A stretch of 64,000 nt of DNA from NCBI RefSeq assembly GCF_043195095.1, contig NZ_JBAFWN010000007.1; one strand, written 5' to 3'. Under the pieces are notes generated by a model, which was given only the letters and a program-made list of their open reading frames with translations, searched no databases and was not told the DNA's origin. A program made the position numbers and the translations under genes. How positions within the stretch are numbered: position 1 is the stretch's first letter; each line of letters opens with the position of its first letter. The DNA comes from NCEH01 sp043195095. Its GTDB lineage: Bacteria; Pseudomonadota; Alphaproteobacteria; Rhizobiales; Xanthobacteraceae. Of this stretch, positions 17,148 to 25,115 are shown one piece after another.

Positions 17148-17164
17148 ATGTGATAATGTCACAT
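17148..17164. promoter_or_regulatory. CRP-like palindrome upstream of the porin gene
   Basis: ATGTGA-TAATG-TCACAT is a perfect inverted repeat of 6-bp arms around 5 bases. It resembles the CRP half-site TGTGA/TCACA, but the spacer is 5 rather than the canonical 6, so a different regulator is possible. It sits 125 bp upstream of the porin start at 17023. Confidence 0.5.
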
Positions 17165-17617
17165 TTGCAATCAACTCGTCTTATCAGGCACCCAAAACGG
17201 TGTCGCGCCCTATCTGCACCGAGATCGCCGATCGGTCGCGACTGTTGCAAATTTGAAACGCGCCGTGTCGCATACCCTGCCATTTCCGAATGACGGAAAT
17301 AAAACCAGAAACAAACCTTAATATTCGCGGCCGGCGACGCGCCATTACTCGCTCTCGTCTCGCCGGGCCGGGAATCACCGTGCCGCCCGCGCACATTCGC
17401 CTTCGATACGCCCGATTCCCGCCGGGGACGATCATCCGCGACGTCGCGGATGAAAGTCAAACACCTTCCGCAAGGTCACGCATAAACATTGGAATTATTC
17501 GAGTTATTAAGTTTTCGCGATCCATGGCACGTCTTGATCAGACGAGGTAACAGTATTCCCAGATGGATATCAATGGCGAATATTACGCTAGGTTAGCTGG
17601 ATCCGGATCTGAATAGC
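17165..17617. other. intergenic region between divergent porin and efe operon
   Basis: Together with 17024-17147 this leaves nearly 600 bp without a gene. It is AT-richer than its surroundings, consistent with promoters for both directions. I could not identify a confident iron-responsive box (Fur, Irr or RirA type). Short frames within it look accidental. Confidence 0.45.
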
Positions 17618-18463
17618 ATGCTCGTTTCTTTCTTGATAATGCTGCGCGAGGGCATCGAAGCAGCCCTCATTGTCGGCATTATTGCTGGCTACCTGAAGAA
17701 GACCGGGCGCGAGGCCTGGATGCCGGCGATTTGGGTCGGCATTCTGCTTGCCGCTGCCTTGTCGCTGTTCGTCGGCGCCGGGCTTCAGCTTGCCAGCGCC
17801 GAGTTTCCCCAGAAGCTTCAGGAAGCGTTCGAGGCCGCCGTCGGCCTGGTGGCGGTGTTCGTGCTCACCTCCATGGTGTTCTGGATGCGCCGCATGGGCC
17901 GCTCCATCAAGGGCGAATTGCAGGCGTCCATCGACGCCGCCTTCAGCGAGCGCAACCAGACCCTGGCGCTGATCGCCATGGTGTTCTTCGCGGTGGCGCG
18001 CGAGGGCGTCGAATCCGTGTTCTTCCTGCTCGCCACCTTCCAGCAGAGCAGCGGCATGGGGGCGCCGGCCGGCGCGGTGCTCGGCCTTTGCGTGGCGTTC
18101 GCGCTCGGCTACGGCATCTATGCCGGCGGCGTGCATCTCGATCTGCGGCGCTTCTTCCGCTGGACCGGCATCTTCATCCTCGTCGTCGCCGCCGGCATCC
18201 TCGCCGGCGCGGTGCGCTCGCTGCACGAGGCGGGCCTGTGGAACCACCTCCAGCAGACCGCCTTCGATTTGTCCGCCATCCTGCCCGCCGACGGACCGCT
18301 CGGCACCGTCATCGCCGGCCTGCTCGGCTATCAGGATGCGCCGAGCCTCACCGCCGTCATCGCCTATGTGGCCTTTCTCGGGATCACGCTGACCCTGTTC
18401 CTCGCCCCGCCGGCCAAGCCGCCGGCCGCCCATTCCGTGGCCCAGCGCGGAGCTGCGCGATGA
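17618..18463 (+). CDS. efeU: EfeU, FTR1-type ferrous iron permease
   Basis: 281-residue inner-membrane permease with seven helices. Two REGxE iron-binding motifs are present: LREGIEAAL near residue 10 and AREGVESVFFL near residue 128, as in yeast Ftr1 and bacterial EfeU. The N-terminus is inserted in the membrane without a cleaved signal. First gene of efeU-efeO-efeB-M75; the stop overlaps the efeO start by ATGA. Takes up Fe2+ or Fe3+ delivered by EfeO/EfeB. Expected to be iron-repressed, though I could not point to the operator. Confidence 0.94.
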   Translation: MLVSFLIMLREGIEAALIVGIIAGYLKKTGREAWMPAIWVGILLAAALSLFVGAGLQLASAEFPQKLQEAFEAAVGLVAVFVLTSMVFWMRRMGRSIKGELQASIDAAFSERNQTLALIAMVFFAVAREGVESVFFLLATFQQSSGMGAPAGAVLGLCVAFALGYGIYAGGVHLDLRRFFRWTGIFILVVAAGILAGAVRSLHEAGLWNHLQQTAFDLSAILPADGPLGTVIAGLLGYQDAPSLTAVIAYVAFLGITLTLFLAPPAKPPAAHSVAQRGAAR

Positions 18464-19704
18464 GCGGCGTCGCGGACACAGCCCCAAAGGCGGCATCGCC
18501 GGCCGGCGGGCCGCCGGCTCCCTCGCGCAAGGCCATGCGCCTCGCCATCGCCGGGTCCGGCCTGCTGCTGGTGATCGCGTTCGCCGCCTTCTATTGGGCG
18601 ACCAGCCTCGCCGCCCGCCGCAAGGCCGCTGAAAACGTGGGCGCGGTGGCGGTTATCGTCACCGACAGCGCCTGCGAGCCCATGGACCTCACCGTACCGG
18701 CCGGGCGCACCACCTTCGCCATCACCAACCGCTCCAACCGGGTGATGGAATGGGAGATCCTGGACGGCGTCATGGTGGTGGAGGAGCGCGAGAACATCGC
18801 CCCCGGCATCACCCAGACCATCGCCGCGCGGCTCGCCGCCGGCACCTATGACATCACCTGCGGCCTGCTCAGCAACCCGCGCGGCAAGCTGCATGTGACG
18901 CCCGCGACGGCGGGGGACGCGGAGCCGGCGGCGCCCGCCCTGCTCGCCTTCATCGGCCCGCTGGCGGAATATCAGGTGCAATTGCTCACCAATGCCGGGG
19001 CGTTCGCGCAAACGACGGCCACCCTCGCGCAGGCGGTGCAAGCGGGCGATCTGGAGCGCGCCCGCGCGCTGTATGGCGCGGCGCGGCTCGCCTATGCCCG
19101 CCTCGCGCCGGCGGCGGACCTGTTCGCAGATCTCGATACCCGCCTAGATGCCCGCGCCGCCGATTTCGGCGGGCGCGAGCAGGATCCTTTGTTCACGGGC
19201 CTGCATCGCGTGGAATATGGCCTGTTCGCCCAGGGCTCCACGGCGGGCCTGCGCGCCCCGGCCGAGACGCTCGCGGCCGATGCGGGCGAACTCGACCAGC
19301 GCATGGCGACGCTCCAGCTCCAGCCGGAGCGCATGGTGTCCGGCGCGGCCCGCCTCATGCGCCGGGCCGCCGGCTTGGAAGCTGCGGGCGGCGCGGAAAC
19401 ATATGCCCATTCCGACCTCGCCGACATCCAGGCCGAGGCGGACGCCGTGCTCGGCATCGCCAAGCTTCTGGGCCCGCTGGCGCAAAAGGCATCGCCGGGC
19501 CTGCCCGCCCGCATCGAGGCCGATGGCGCCGCGCTCTCTGCCTTGCTCGCCGCGCATCGCGACGGCGCGGGCTTCTCTTCCTTCGAAACCGTCGCGGCGG
19601 ACCAGCGCGCCGCGATCGCCGCCGCACTCACTCGGCTCGGCGACGACATGGACACGCTGGGGGCAGCGCTTGGCCTGACCACTTCAGGACGTTCGGCACC
19701 ATGA
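18460..19704 (+). CDS. efeO: EfeO, cupredoxin plus M75 peptidase-like iron-binding protein
   Basis: 414 residues. An N-terminal cytoplasmic tail of about 20 residues leads to a hydrophobic segment (LAIAGSGLLLVIAFAAFYWA, residues about 28-47) not followed by a clear signal-peptidase site, so the protein is probably membrane-anchored. A cupredoxin-like domain (about 60-140, with SACEPMDLTV and MEWEILDGVMV) is followed by the M75/imelysin-like domain (about 165-410) holding the HxxE metal motif as HRVEYGLF. Binds iron in the periplasm for EfeU. Overlaps both neighbours by ATGA. The membrane anchor is unlike E. coli EfeO, which has a cleavable signal. Confidence 0.92.
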   Translation: MSGVADTAPKAASPAGGPPAPSRKAMRLAIAGSGLLLVIAFAAFYWATSLAARRKAAENVGAVAVIVTDSACEPMDLTVPAGRTTFAITNRSNRVMEWEILDGVMVVEERENIAPGITQTIAARLAAGTYDITCGLLSNPRGKLHVTPATAGDAEPAAPALLAFIGPLAEYQVQLLTNAGAFAQTTATLAQAVQAGDLERARALYGAARLAYARLAPAADLFADLDTRLDARAADFGGREQDPLFTGLHRVEYGLFAQGSTAGLRAPAETLAADAGELDQRMATLQLQPERMVSGAARLMRRAAGLEAAGGAETYAHSDLADIQAEADAVLGIAKLLGPLAQKASPGLPARIEADGAALSALLAAHRDGAGFSSFETVAADQRAAIAAALTRLGDDMDTLGAALGLTTSGRSAP

Positions 19705-21005
19705 CATCCCTTCCCTCTTCCCCTCCTCGCCCCTCCTCGCTCGATCGCCGCAGCCTGCTCAAGGGGTTCGGCGCGCTCGGCGGCGCCGCAGCCGGCATGC
19801 TCGGCGGCAGTGCCGTCGCCCGCGCGGACGACACGTCCAGCCCCGTCACCACGGCGCCGGAAAGCAACCGCACCGCCGAGCGCGTGGATTTCTACGGCGC
19901 GCACCAAAGCGGCATCGTCACGCCCCGCCCGGCCACCGGAATGGTGGTGGCGTTCGACGTGCTCGCCACCACGCGTCCCGAGCTGGAGCGCCTGTTCCGC
20001 ACCCTGACGGAACGCATCGCCTTTCTCATGCAGGGCGGCGCCCCGCCCCGGCTCGACCCCAAGCTGCCGCCGGCGGATTCCGGCATTCTCGGCCCGGTGG
20101 TGGTGCCCGACAATCTCACCATCACGGTCTCGCTGGGCGCCTCGCTGTTCGACGAGCGCTTCGGGCTCGCCACGAAGAAGCCGCGCCATCTCACCGCGAT
20201 GGACCAGTTTCCCAACGACGCCCTCGACCCGGACCTGTGCCACGGCGACCTTCTGCTTCAGTTCTGCTCCAACACGGCCGACACCAACATCCACGCGCTG
20301 CGCGACATCGTGAAGAACCTGCCGGACCTGCTGCTGGTGCGCTGGAAGCAGGAAGGCTCGGTTCCCGTCATCGCCGCGCGCCCCGGCGCAAAGGCGGAGA
20401 GCGCGCGCAATTTCCTCGGCTTTCGCGACGGCTCGGCGAATCCGGACTCCGCCGACGCCGCCGCGATGGACCGCATCGTGTGGGTCAAGGGCGGGGAGGA
20501 GCCGGCCTGGGCTGCGAATGGCTCCTACCAGGTTGTGCGCATCATCCGCAATTTCGTCGAGCGGTGGGACCGCACGCCCCTGCTGGAGCAGGAGGAAATC
20601 TTCGGGCGGAAGAAGGCGACCGGCGCGCCGTTCGGCGGGCACACCGAACAGGACGTGCCCAATTACGCCGCCGATCCGAAGGGGCGGCTGACGCGGCTCG
20701 ACGCTCATATCCGCCTCGCCAATCCGCGCACCAGCGCCTCGCAGGCGAACCTGATCCTGCGGCGCCCATTCAATTATTCCAACGGCATCTCGAAATCCGG
20801 CCAACTGGAGATGGGCCTTTTGTTCATCGCCTATCAGGCGGACCTCGAGAAGGGCTTCATCACGGTTCAGAAGCGCCTGAACGGCGAGCCGCTCGAGGAA
20901 TATATCAAGCCCATCGGCGGCGGCTATTTCTTCGCCCTCCCGGGTGTTTCCGGCCCGTCCGATTTTCTCGGCAGCGCCCTGCTCGCGCCCGGCGAGCCCA
21001 CCTGA
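19701..21005 (+). CDS. efeB: EfeB, Tat-exported Dyp-type haem peroxidase
   Basis: 434 residues. Twin-arginine signal DRRSLLKGFGALGGAAAGM near residues 15-33, cleaved after ARA. Dyp-peroxidase landmarks: the GxxDG motif as GFRDGSANP, and the proximal haem-ligand region RLDAHIRLANPR. EfeB is a periplasmic haem protein that oxidises ferrous iron or supplies iron from haem to the Efe permease. Start overlaps efeO's stop (ATGA). Third gene of the operon. Confidence 0.94.
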   Translation: MTSLPSSPPRPSSLDRRSLLKGFGALGGAAAGMLGGSAVARADDTSSPVTTAPESNRTAERVDFYGAHQSGIVTPRPATGMVVAFDVLATTRPELERLFRTLTERIAFLMQGGAPPRLDPKLPPADSGILGPVVVPDNLTITVSLGASLFDERFGLATKKPRHLTAMDQFPNDALDPDLCHGDLLLQFCSNTADTNIHALRDIVKNLPDLLLVRWKQEGSVPVIAARPGAKAESARNFLGFRDGSANPDSADAAAMDRIVWVKGGEEPAWAANGSYQVVRIIRNFVERWDRTPLLEQEEIFGRKKATGAPFGGHTEQDVPNYAADPKGRLTRLDAHIRLANPRTSASQANLILRRPFNYSNGISKSGQLEMGLLFIAYQADLEKGFITVQKRLNGEPLEEYIKPIGGGYFFALPGVSGPSDFLGSALLAPGEPT

Positions 21006-21046
21006 ACATTCAAATCAATTCCGTTTCCTACCGGAGAGTCTTTCCC

Positions 21047-21874
21047 ATGAAGCGCTCTGTTCTCATGCTCGCGACCGCGCTGTCGCTGTCCCTCGGCGCG
21101 ATCCAGGCGCAGGCCGCGGTCTCCCCGCTCGATCTGGTCGGGCCCATCGCCCAGTACAAGGTCTATGTGACCAAGGAGCTGGATGCCTTCGTCACCGCCA
21201 CCAAGGACTTCACCGATGCCGTGAAGGCGGGCGATCTCGCCAAGGCCAAGGCGCTCTATGCCTCGGCCCGCGCCCATTATGAGCGCATTGAGCCGATCGC
21301 CGAATTGTTCAGCGATCTCGACGGCAGCATCGATTCGCGCGCCGACGACCATGCCAAGAAGGAGAAGGACCCGACCTTCACCGGCTATCACCGCATCGAA
21401 TACGGCCTGTTCGTCACCAACAGCACCGACGGCCTTGCCCCCTTCGCCGACAAATTGATGACCGACGTGACCGATCTCCAGACGCGGGTGAAGGGCCTCA
21501 CCTTCCCGCCCGAAAAGGTGGTGGGCGGCGCGGCCGCGCTGCTGGAGGAAGTGGCGGCCACCAAGATTTCCGGCGAGGAAGACCGCTACAGCCACACCGA
21601 CCTGATGGATTTCCAGGCCAATATCGACGGAGCGCAGGAAGTCTACACCCTGTTCAAGCCGCTATTGGCGAAGGATGCGAAGAACGAGGCCTTCCTCAAG
21701 AAGGTGGACGCGAACTTCGCATCCGTGGATGCCATCCTGGTCAAGTACAAGACCGCCGACGGCTTCGAGAGCTATGACAAGCTCAGCAAGAAGGATCGCA
21801 AGGCCCTGGCCGGACCGGTCAATACGCTGGCGGAGGATCTCTCCAAGATGCGCGGCCTGCTCGGCCTGAAATGA
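21047..21874 (+). CDS. EfeM-like M75/imelysin-domain periplasmic protein
   Basis: 275 residues: cleavable signal peptide (MKRSVLMLATALSLSLGAIQAQA) then only the M75 domain, with the HxxE motif as HRIEYGLF and the conserved SHTDLMDFQANIDGA. It aligns with the C-terminal domain of EfeO upstream, sharing VGPIAQYKV and PIAELFSDLD-type segments, but lacks the cupredoxin domain. CCGGAGAG lies about 9 bases before the ATG. Stand-alone M75 proteins of this kind (EfeM) bind metal in the periplasm. It follows efeB by 41 bp, so the operon has two M75 proteins, one anchored and one soluble. Confidence 0.9.
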   Translation: MKRSVLMLATALSLSLGAIQAQAAVSPLDLVGPIAQYKVYVTKELDAFVTATKDFTDAVKAGDLAKAKALYASARAHYERIEPIAELFSDLDGSIDSRADDHAKKEKDPTFTGYHRIEYGLFVTNSTDGLAPFADKLMTDVTDLQTRVKGLTFPPEKVVGGAAALLEEVAATKISGEEDRYSHTDLMDFQANIDGAQEVYTLFKPLLAKDAKNEAFLKKVDANFASVDAILVKYKTADGFESYDKLSKKDRKALAGPVNTLAEDLSKMRGLLGLK

Positions 21875-21928
21875 ACCGGCCCAACCGGTAGAAGCGCGCG
21901 CGGGCGTCTGCGCGCGCGGCATCTCGAG

Positions 21929-21947
21929 CCGGCGCGCGGCGCGCCGG
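21929..21947. terminator. GC-rich stem-loop between convergent genes
   Basis: CCGGCGCG, CGG loop, CGCGCCGG is a perfect stem between the ends of the efe operon and the enoyl-CoA hydratase gene. Another imperfect GC repeat precedes it. No T-run. Confidence 0.45.
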
Positions 21948-21953
21948 GTGCGC

Positions 21954-22736
21954 TCAGGCCCCGGTGAACACCGCGCGCTGCTTCTTCAGGAACGCCGCAT
22001 AGCCCGCCTTATAGTCCTGGGTGTCGGCGAAATCATAAAAGGCCGCGCGCTCCTGCGCCGAGACCGGGGTCCAGTCGCGCAAGAGCCGCTGCAACTGGGC
22101 CTTGGTGCTGCGATGGGCGAGCGGAGACCCGCCGGCGATGCGCGTGGCGGTCGCCATCGCTTCCTGATCGAGCGCGTCGGGGGCGACCACGCGCTGCACG
22201 ATGCCCTTCTGGAGCGCCTCCCCGGCCTCGAACACCCGCCCCTCCAGCACCAGCTCGGCCAGCACGCCACGCCCGAACAGCTTGAACAGAAGCTCCGTCT
22301 CGCCGAACGCCAGGGGAAAGCCCATCCGGTTGATGGGAATGCCGAATTTCGCATCGGTGCTGGCAATGCGCAGGTCGCAGAGCGCGGCGATCTCCAGTCC
22401 GCCGCCCATGCAGGCATCGCGGATCTGCGCCACGATGGGAATGCCGCAGCTGAGAATGGCCTCCAGCGCCGGCCCCACATGCACTTCGTGATAGCGCGTC
22501 ACCTGGGCGCGGGTGGAGCGCTCCTGCTCGAATTCGCTGATGTCCGCCCCCGCCGCGAATGCCCCGCCGGCGCCGGTCAGGATCAGGCAGCGGCACGCGC
22601 GCTCCGCATCGAGCCGCAGGAAGAGGTCGCGCAGGCCGGTCCACATGGCGACGGTGAGCGCGTTGCGCTTGCCGGGATTGTCGATGGTGACCACCCCGAT
22701 GGCCCCCTGCATCTCAAATTTGATCTCGCCGCTCAT
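21954..22736 (-). CDS. Enoyl-CoA hydratase/isomerase family protein (crotonase fold)
   Basis: 260 residues. Crotonase-fold landmarks: VVTIDNPGKRNALT, oxyanion-hole segment GAFAAGADISEF, and second oxyanion loop IRDACMGGGLEIAALCDLRIAS. At the usual second catalytic Glu position the sequence reads FGIPINRMGFPLAFG, without the standard PE, so hydratase activity is uncertain. Hydrolase, isomerase or decarboxylase activity on a CoA thioester is possible. Divergent from the GntR regulator and CoA-transferase; probably acts on the CoA ester made by the latter. The 230-bp intergenic region holds palindromes likely to control both directions. Confidence 0.85.
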   Translation of the reverse strand: MSGEIKFEMQGAIGVVTIDNPGKRNALTVAMWTGLRDLFLRLDAERACRCLILTGAGGAFAAGADISEFEQERSTRAQVTRYHEVHVGPALEAILSCGIPIVAQIRDACMGGGLEIAALCDLRIASTDAKFGIPINRMGFPLAFGETELLFKLFGRGVLAELVLEGRVFEAGEALQKGIVQRVVAPDALDQEAMATATRIAGGSPLAHRSTKAQLQRLLRDWTPVSAQERAAFYDFADTQDYKAGYAAFLKKQRAVFTGA

Positions 22737-22806
22737 GTGGTGCGTCTCACCCCTTGTTCTGCCCGGCCGACCAGCCGATTTGTTCCTTTATAATATGCCA
22801 ATCTCA

Positions 22807-22827
22807 CTATAAAAAATATTTTTATAG
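22807..22827. promoter_or_regulatory. AT-rich palindrome between enoyl-CoA hydratase and GntR genes
   Basis: Arms CTATAAAAA (22807-22815) and TTTTTATAG (22819-22827), perfect, with ATA between. It lies 71 bp before the leftward hydratase start and stands out in GC-rich DNA. Candidate operator or promoter element. Confidence 0.55.
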
Positions 22828-22900
22828 AACAACGCTTCTTTTCGAAGCCTGAACGCCGCCATGCGCTCCCTCCAATGATGGTGCAGCGCCACAGGGAAGA

Positions 22901-22932
22901 AATAATATTTTTTATGTTGCAAATAATATTTT
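22901..22932. promoter_or_regulatory. two direct AATAATATTTT repeats upstream of GntR gene
   Basis: AATAATATTTT occurs at 22901-22911 and 22922-22932, exactly 21 bp apart (two helical turns), 36 bp before the GntR start. Spacing suggests same-face binding by a dimeric regulator, plausibly the adjacent GntR protein. Confidence 0.5.
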
Positions 22933-22967
22933 CTTAGACAAGATCGCCTCAAACGGGAGTGCGGCAC

Positions 22968-23702
22968 GTGCGCAAAGAGACAGCGGCCAAGCCGGCGGAC
23001 GGCAAGGAGGAAGGCCTCCTGCGGGGCTCCGGCACCCATGCCGACGCCATCTACCGCTACCTTGAGCAGGAGATCGTCTCGGGGCGGCTGGAGCCGGGCG
23101 AGAAGCTCGACGACGTCAGCCTCGCCAAGCGCTTCGGCGTGTCGAAGACCCCCATTCGCGAAGCCTTCCTGCAACTGGCGGCGATTGATTTTGTCCAGAT
23201 CCGCCAGCGGGTCGGCGCCGTGGTCTCCCCGCTGTCGCTTCAGCGCATGGTGCAGATGTTCGAGGTGATGGCGGAGCTGGAAGGCACGTGCGCCGCCCTT
23301 GCCGCCGCGCGCATGACCACGGTGGAGCGCGACGCCCTCGCCCATGCCATGGCGCGCTGCCTCGACCTCGCGCAGAAGGAGGGGCCGGACGCCGGCAAGG
23401 ACTATGCGGAAGCCAATTTCAGCTTCCACGAGATCGTCTATCGCGGCAGCCACAACGACTTCCTCCACGAGCAGACGAGCTTGCTGCGCAAGCGCCTCGC
23501 GCCGTATCGCCGCTATTGGCTCACGACCCCCGCGCGCCTGCGCAAATCCAGCCGCGAGCATGAACAGGTGGCGCACGCCATCCTTGAATGCCGCGAGGAA
23601 GCCGCCCACGCGCTCATGAAGCAGCACCTCACGCTGCAGACCGAACTGGTCTCGGTGCTGCTCGATCACCTGCCCGCATCCTATCTCGCGGTCGTGAAAT
23701 AG
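22968..23702 (+). CDS. GntR-family regulator (FCD subfamily)
   Basis: About 244 residues. N-terminal winged helix (IYRYLEQEIVSGRLEPGEKLDDVSLAKRFGVSKTPIREAFLQL) and an all-helical C-terminal FCD ligand domain, with His and Asp/Asn positions in FSFHEIVYRGSHNDFL and SREHEQVAHAI that in this family bind a metal and an organic acid. I place the start at GTG 22968, where GGGAG sits 8 bases upstream; GTG 22959 is an alternative. Followed by the CoA-transferase and TRAP genes on the same strand and divergent from the hydratase. Most likely the substrate-responsive repressor of this block. Confidence 0.88.
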   Translation: MRKETAAKPADGKEEGLLRGSGTHADAIYRYLEQEIVSGRLEPGEKLDDVSLAKRFGVSKTPIREAFLQLAAIDFVQIRQRVGAVVSPLSLQRMVQMFEVMAELEGTCAALAAARMTTVERDALAHAMARCLDLAQKEGPDAGKDYAEANFSFHEIVYRGSHNDFLHEQTSLLRKRLAPYRRYWLTTPARLRKSSREHEQVAHAILECREEAAHALMKQHLTLQTELVSVLLDHLPASYLAVVK

Positions 23703-23786
23703 CGCGCCGCGACCGGCGCACCGACCCCGGCGATCCCGAACCCGGCGATCCCAACGCCCGACACCCCAGCAAGATGACCTGCGACC

Positions 23787-25004
23787 ATGCCTCTGCCCCT
23801 TGAGAAAATGCGCGTCCTGGATCTCACCCGCGCCCTGTCCGGCCCGTTCTGCAGCATGATCCTGGCGGACCTCGGCGCCGACGTGGTCAAGGTGGAGCCG
23901 GTGGGCGGCGGGGACATGATCCGCACCTGGGGGCCGTTCGATCGCGACCAGAGCGCCTATTATCTCTCCGGCAACCGCAACAAGCGCAGCCTCGCGCTCA
24001 ATTTCCGCTCGCCCGAAGGATTGGCGCTGCTGCGCGAGATGGCCCTGAAGTCGGACGTCATCATCGAGAATTTCAAGCCCGGCACGATGGCGAAGCTCGG
24101 CCTCGATCCGCACGAACTGCGCGCCCTCAAGCCCGATTTGATCATCGCCAGCATCAGCGGCTTCGGCTCCTCCGGCCCGCTGAGCGCGCGCCCGGGCTTC
24201 GACCAGATCGCCCAGGGCTATTCCGGCTTCATGAGCGTGACCGGCACCACCGAGCCGACCCGCGTCGGCATCGCCATCGGCGATCTCACTTCCGGCATGT
24301 GGCTCGCCATCGGCGTGCTCGGCGCCTGGATCGCGCGCCAGGACACGGGCCGCGGCGACCATGTGGAAACCTCCCTTCTCTCCAGCCTGGTGAGCCTGCT
24401 CAGCGTGCAGGGCCAGCGCTATCTCAGCCTCGGCGAGGTGGCGGAGCCGACCGGCAACGTGCATCCAGTGATCACCCCCTATGGCGTGTTCCGCGCCGGC
24501 GACGGCGATATGAACATCGGCGCGGCCACCCAGGACATGTGGCTGAAGCTGTGCGACATCCTCGAGCGGCCGGACCTGAAGAGCGATCCGCGCTTCCTCG
24601 ACAATGCGTGCCGCATGAACCATCGCCAGCTGCTGCGCGAGATCATCGAGGCAGAGCTGGCGCGCGGCACCCGCGCCCATTGGACCGCCCTTCTGGTGGC
24701 GGCGGAAATCCCCGCCGGGCCCATCAACACCATCGCGGATGCGCTCAATGATGCGCAGGTGGCCCATCTCGGCCTGGTGGAAACCCTGCCCCACCCCACC
24801 CTCGGCCCGCTCGCGCAGCTGTCCAGCCCGTTGAAGATGGCCGGTGCCGAGGAGGGATGGATCCGCCGCGTTCCCCCACTGCTCGGCCAGCACACCCGCG
24901 AGCTGCTGGCGGCCTACGGCTATGGGCCCGCTGAGATCCAGGAGCTGGAAGCGCAAGGCGTGGTGGCGCAGGCGGCGCCCGCCACCGGCGAGGACGCTGC
25001 CTGA
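23787..25004 (+). CDS. CaiB/BaiF (class III) CoA-transferase
   Basis: 405 residues. Opening MRVLDLTRALSGPFCSMILADLGADVVKVEPVGGGDMIR is the standard family III CoA-transferase N-terminus. The catalytic Asp region appears as GFDQIAQGYSGFMSVTG, and the HVETSLLSSLVSLL segment follows. The enzyme moves CoA between carboxylic acids through an aspartyl-CoA thioester. Follows the GntR gene by 84 bp and precedes the TRAP transporter genes, so its substrate is probably the carboxylate imported by that transporter. The identity of the acid cannot be read from the sequence. Confidence 0.9.
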   Translation: MPLPLEKMRVLDLTRALSGPFCSMILADLGADVVKVEPVGGGDMIRTWGPFDRDQSAYYLSGNRNKRSLALNFRSPEGLALLREMALKSDVIIENFKPGTMAKLGLDPHELRALKPDLIIASISGFGSSGPLSARPGFDQIAQGYSGFMSVTGTTEPTRVGIAIGDLTSGMWLAIGVLGAWIARQDTGRGDHVETSLLSSLVSLLSVQGQRYLSLGEVAEPTGNVHPVITPYGVFRAGDGDMNIGAATQDMWLKLCDILERPDLKSDPRFLDNACRMNHRQLLREIIEAELARGTRAHWTALLVAAEIPAGPINTIADALNDAQVAHLGLVETLPHPTLGPLAQLSSPLKMAGAEEGWIRRVPPLLGQHTRELLAAYGYGPAEIQELEAQGVVAQAAPATGEDAA

Positions 25005-25024
25005 CCGCCGCACGAAACACTCGG

Positions 25025-25051
25025 GCGCGGGGCTGAGCCAAGGCCCCGCGC
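25025..25051 (+). terminator. stem-loop between CoA-transferase and TRAP genes
   Basis: GCGCGGGGC (25025-25033) and GCCCCGCGC (25043-25051) with a 9-nt loop, no T-run. Could reduce read-through or stabilise the ends of a processed transcript. Confidence 0.4.
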
Positions 25052-25115
25052 GAGAAGAACCGGGCGCGGAAAATCCCGCCCGCTCCGCAATGTCGGAAAT
25101 ACTGGGAGAAACGCC

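Noticed and set aside
21954..22736. Assignment as a true enoyl-CoA hydratase
   Set aside because: The usual second catalytic Glu segment is altered, so only the crotonase-fold family is claimed.
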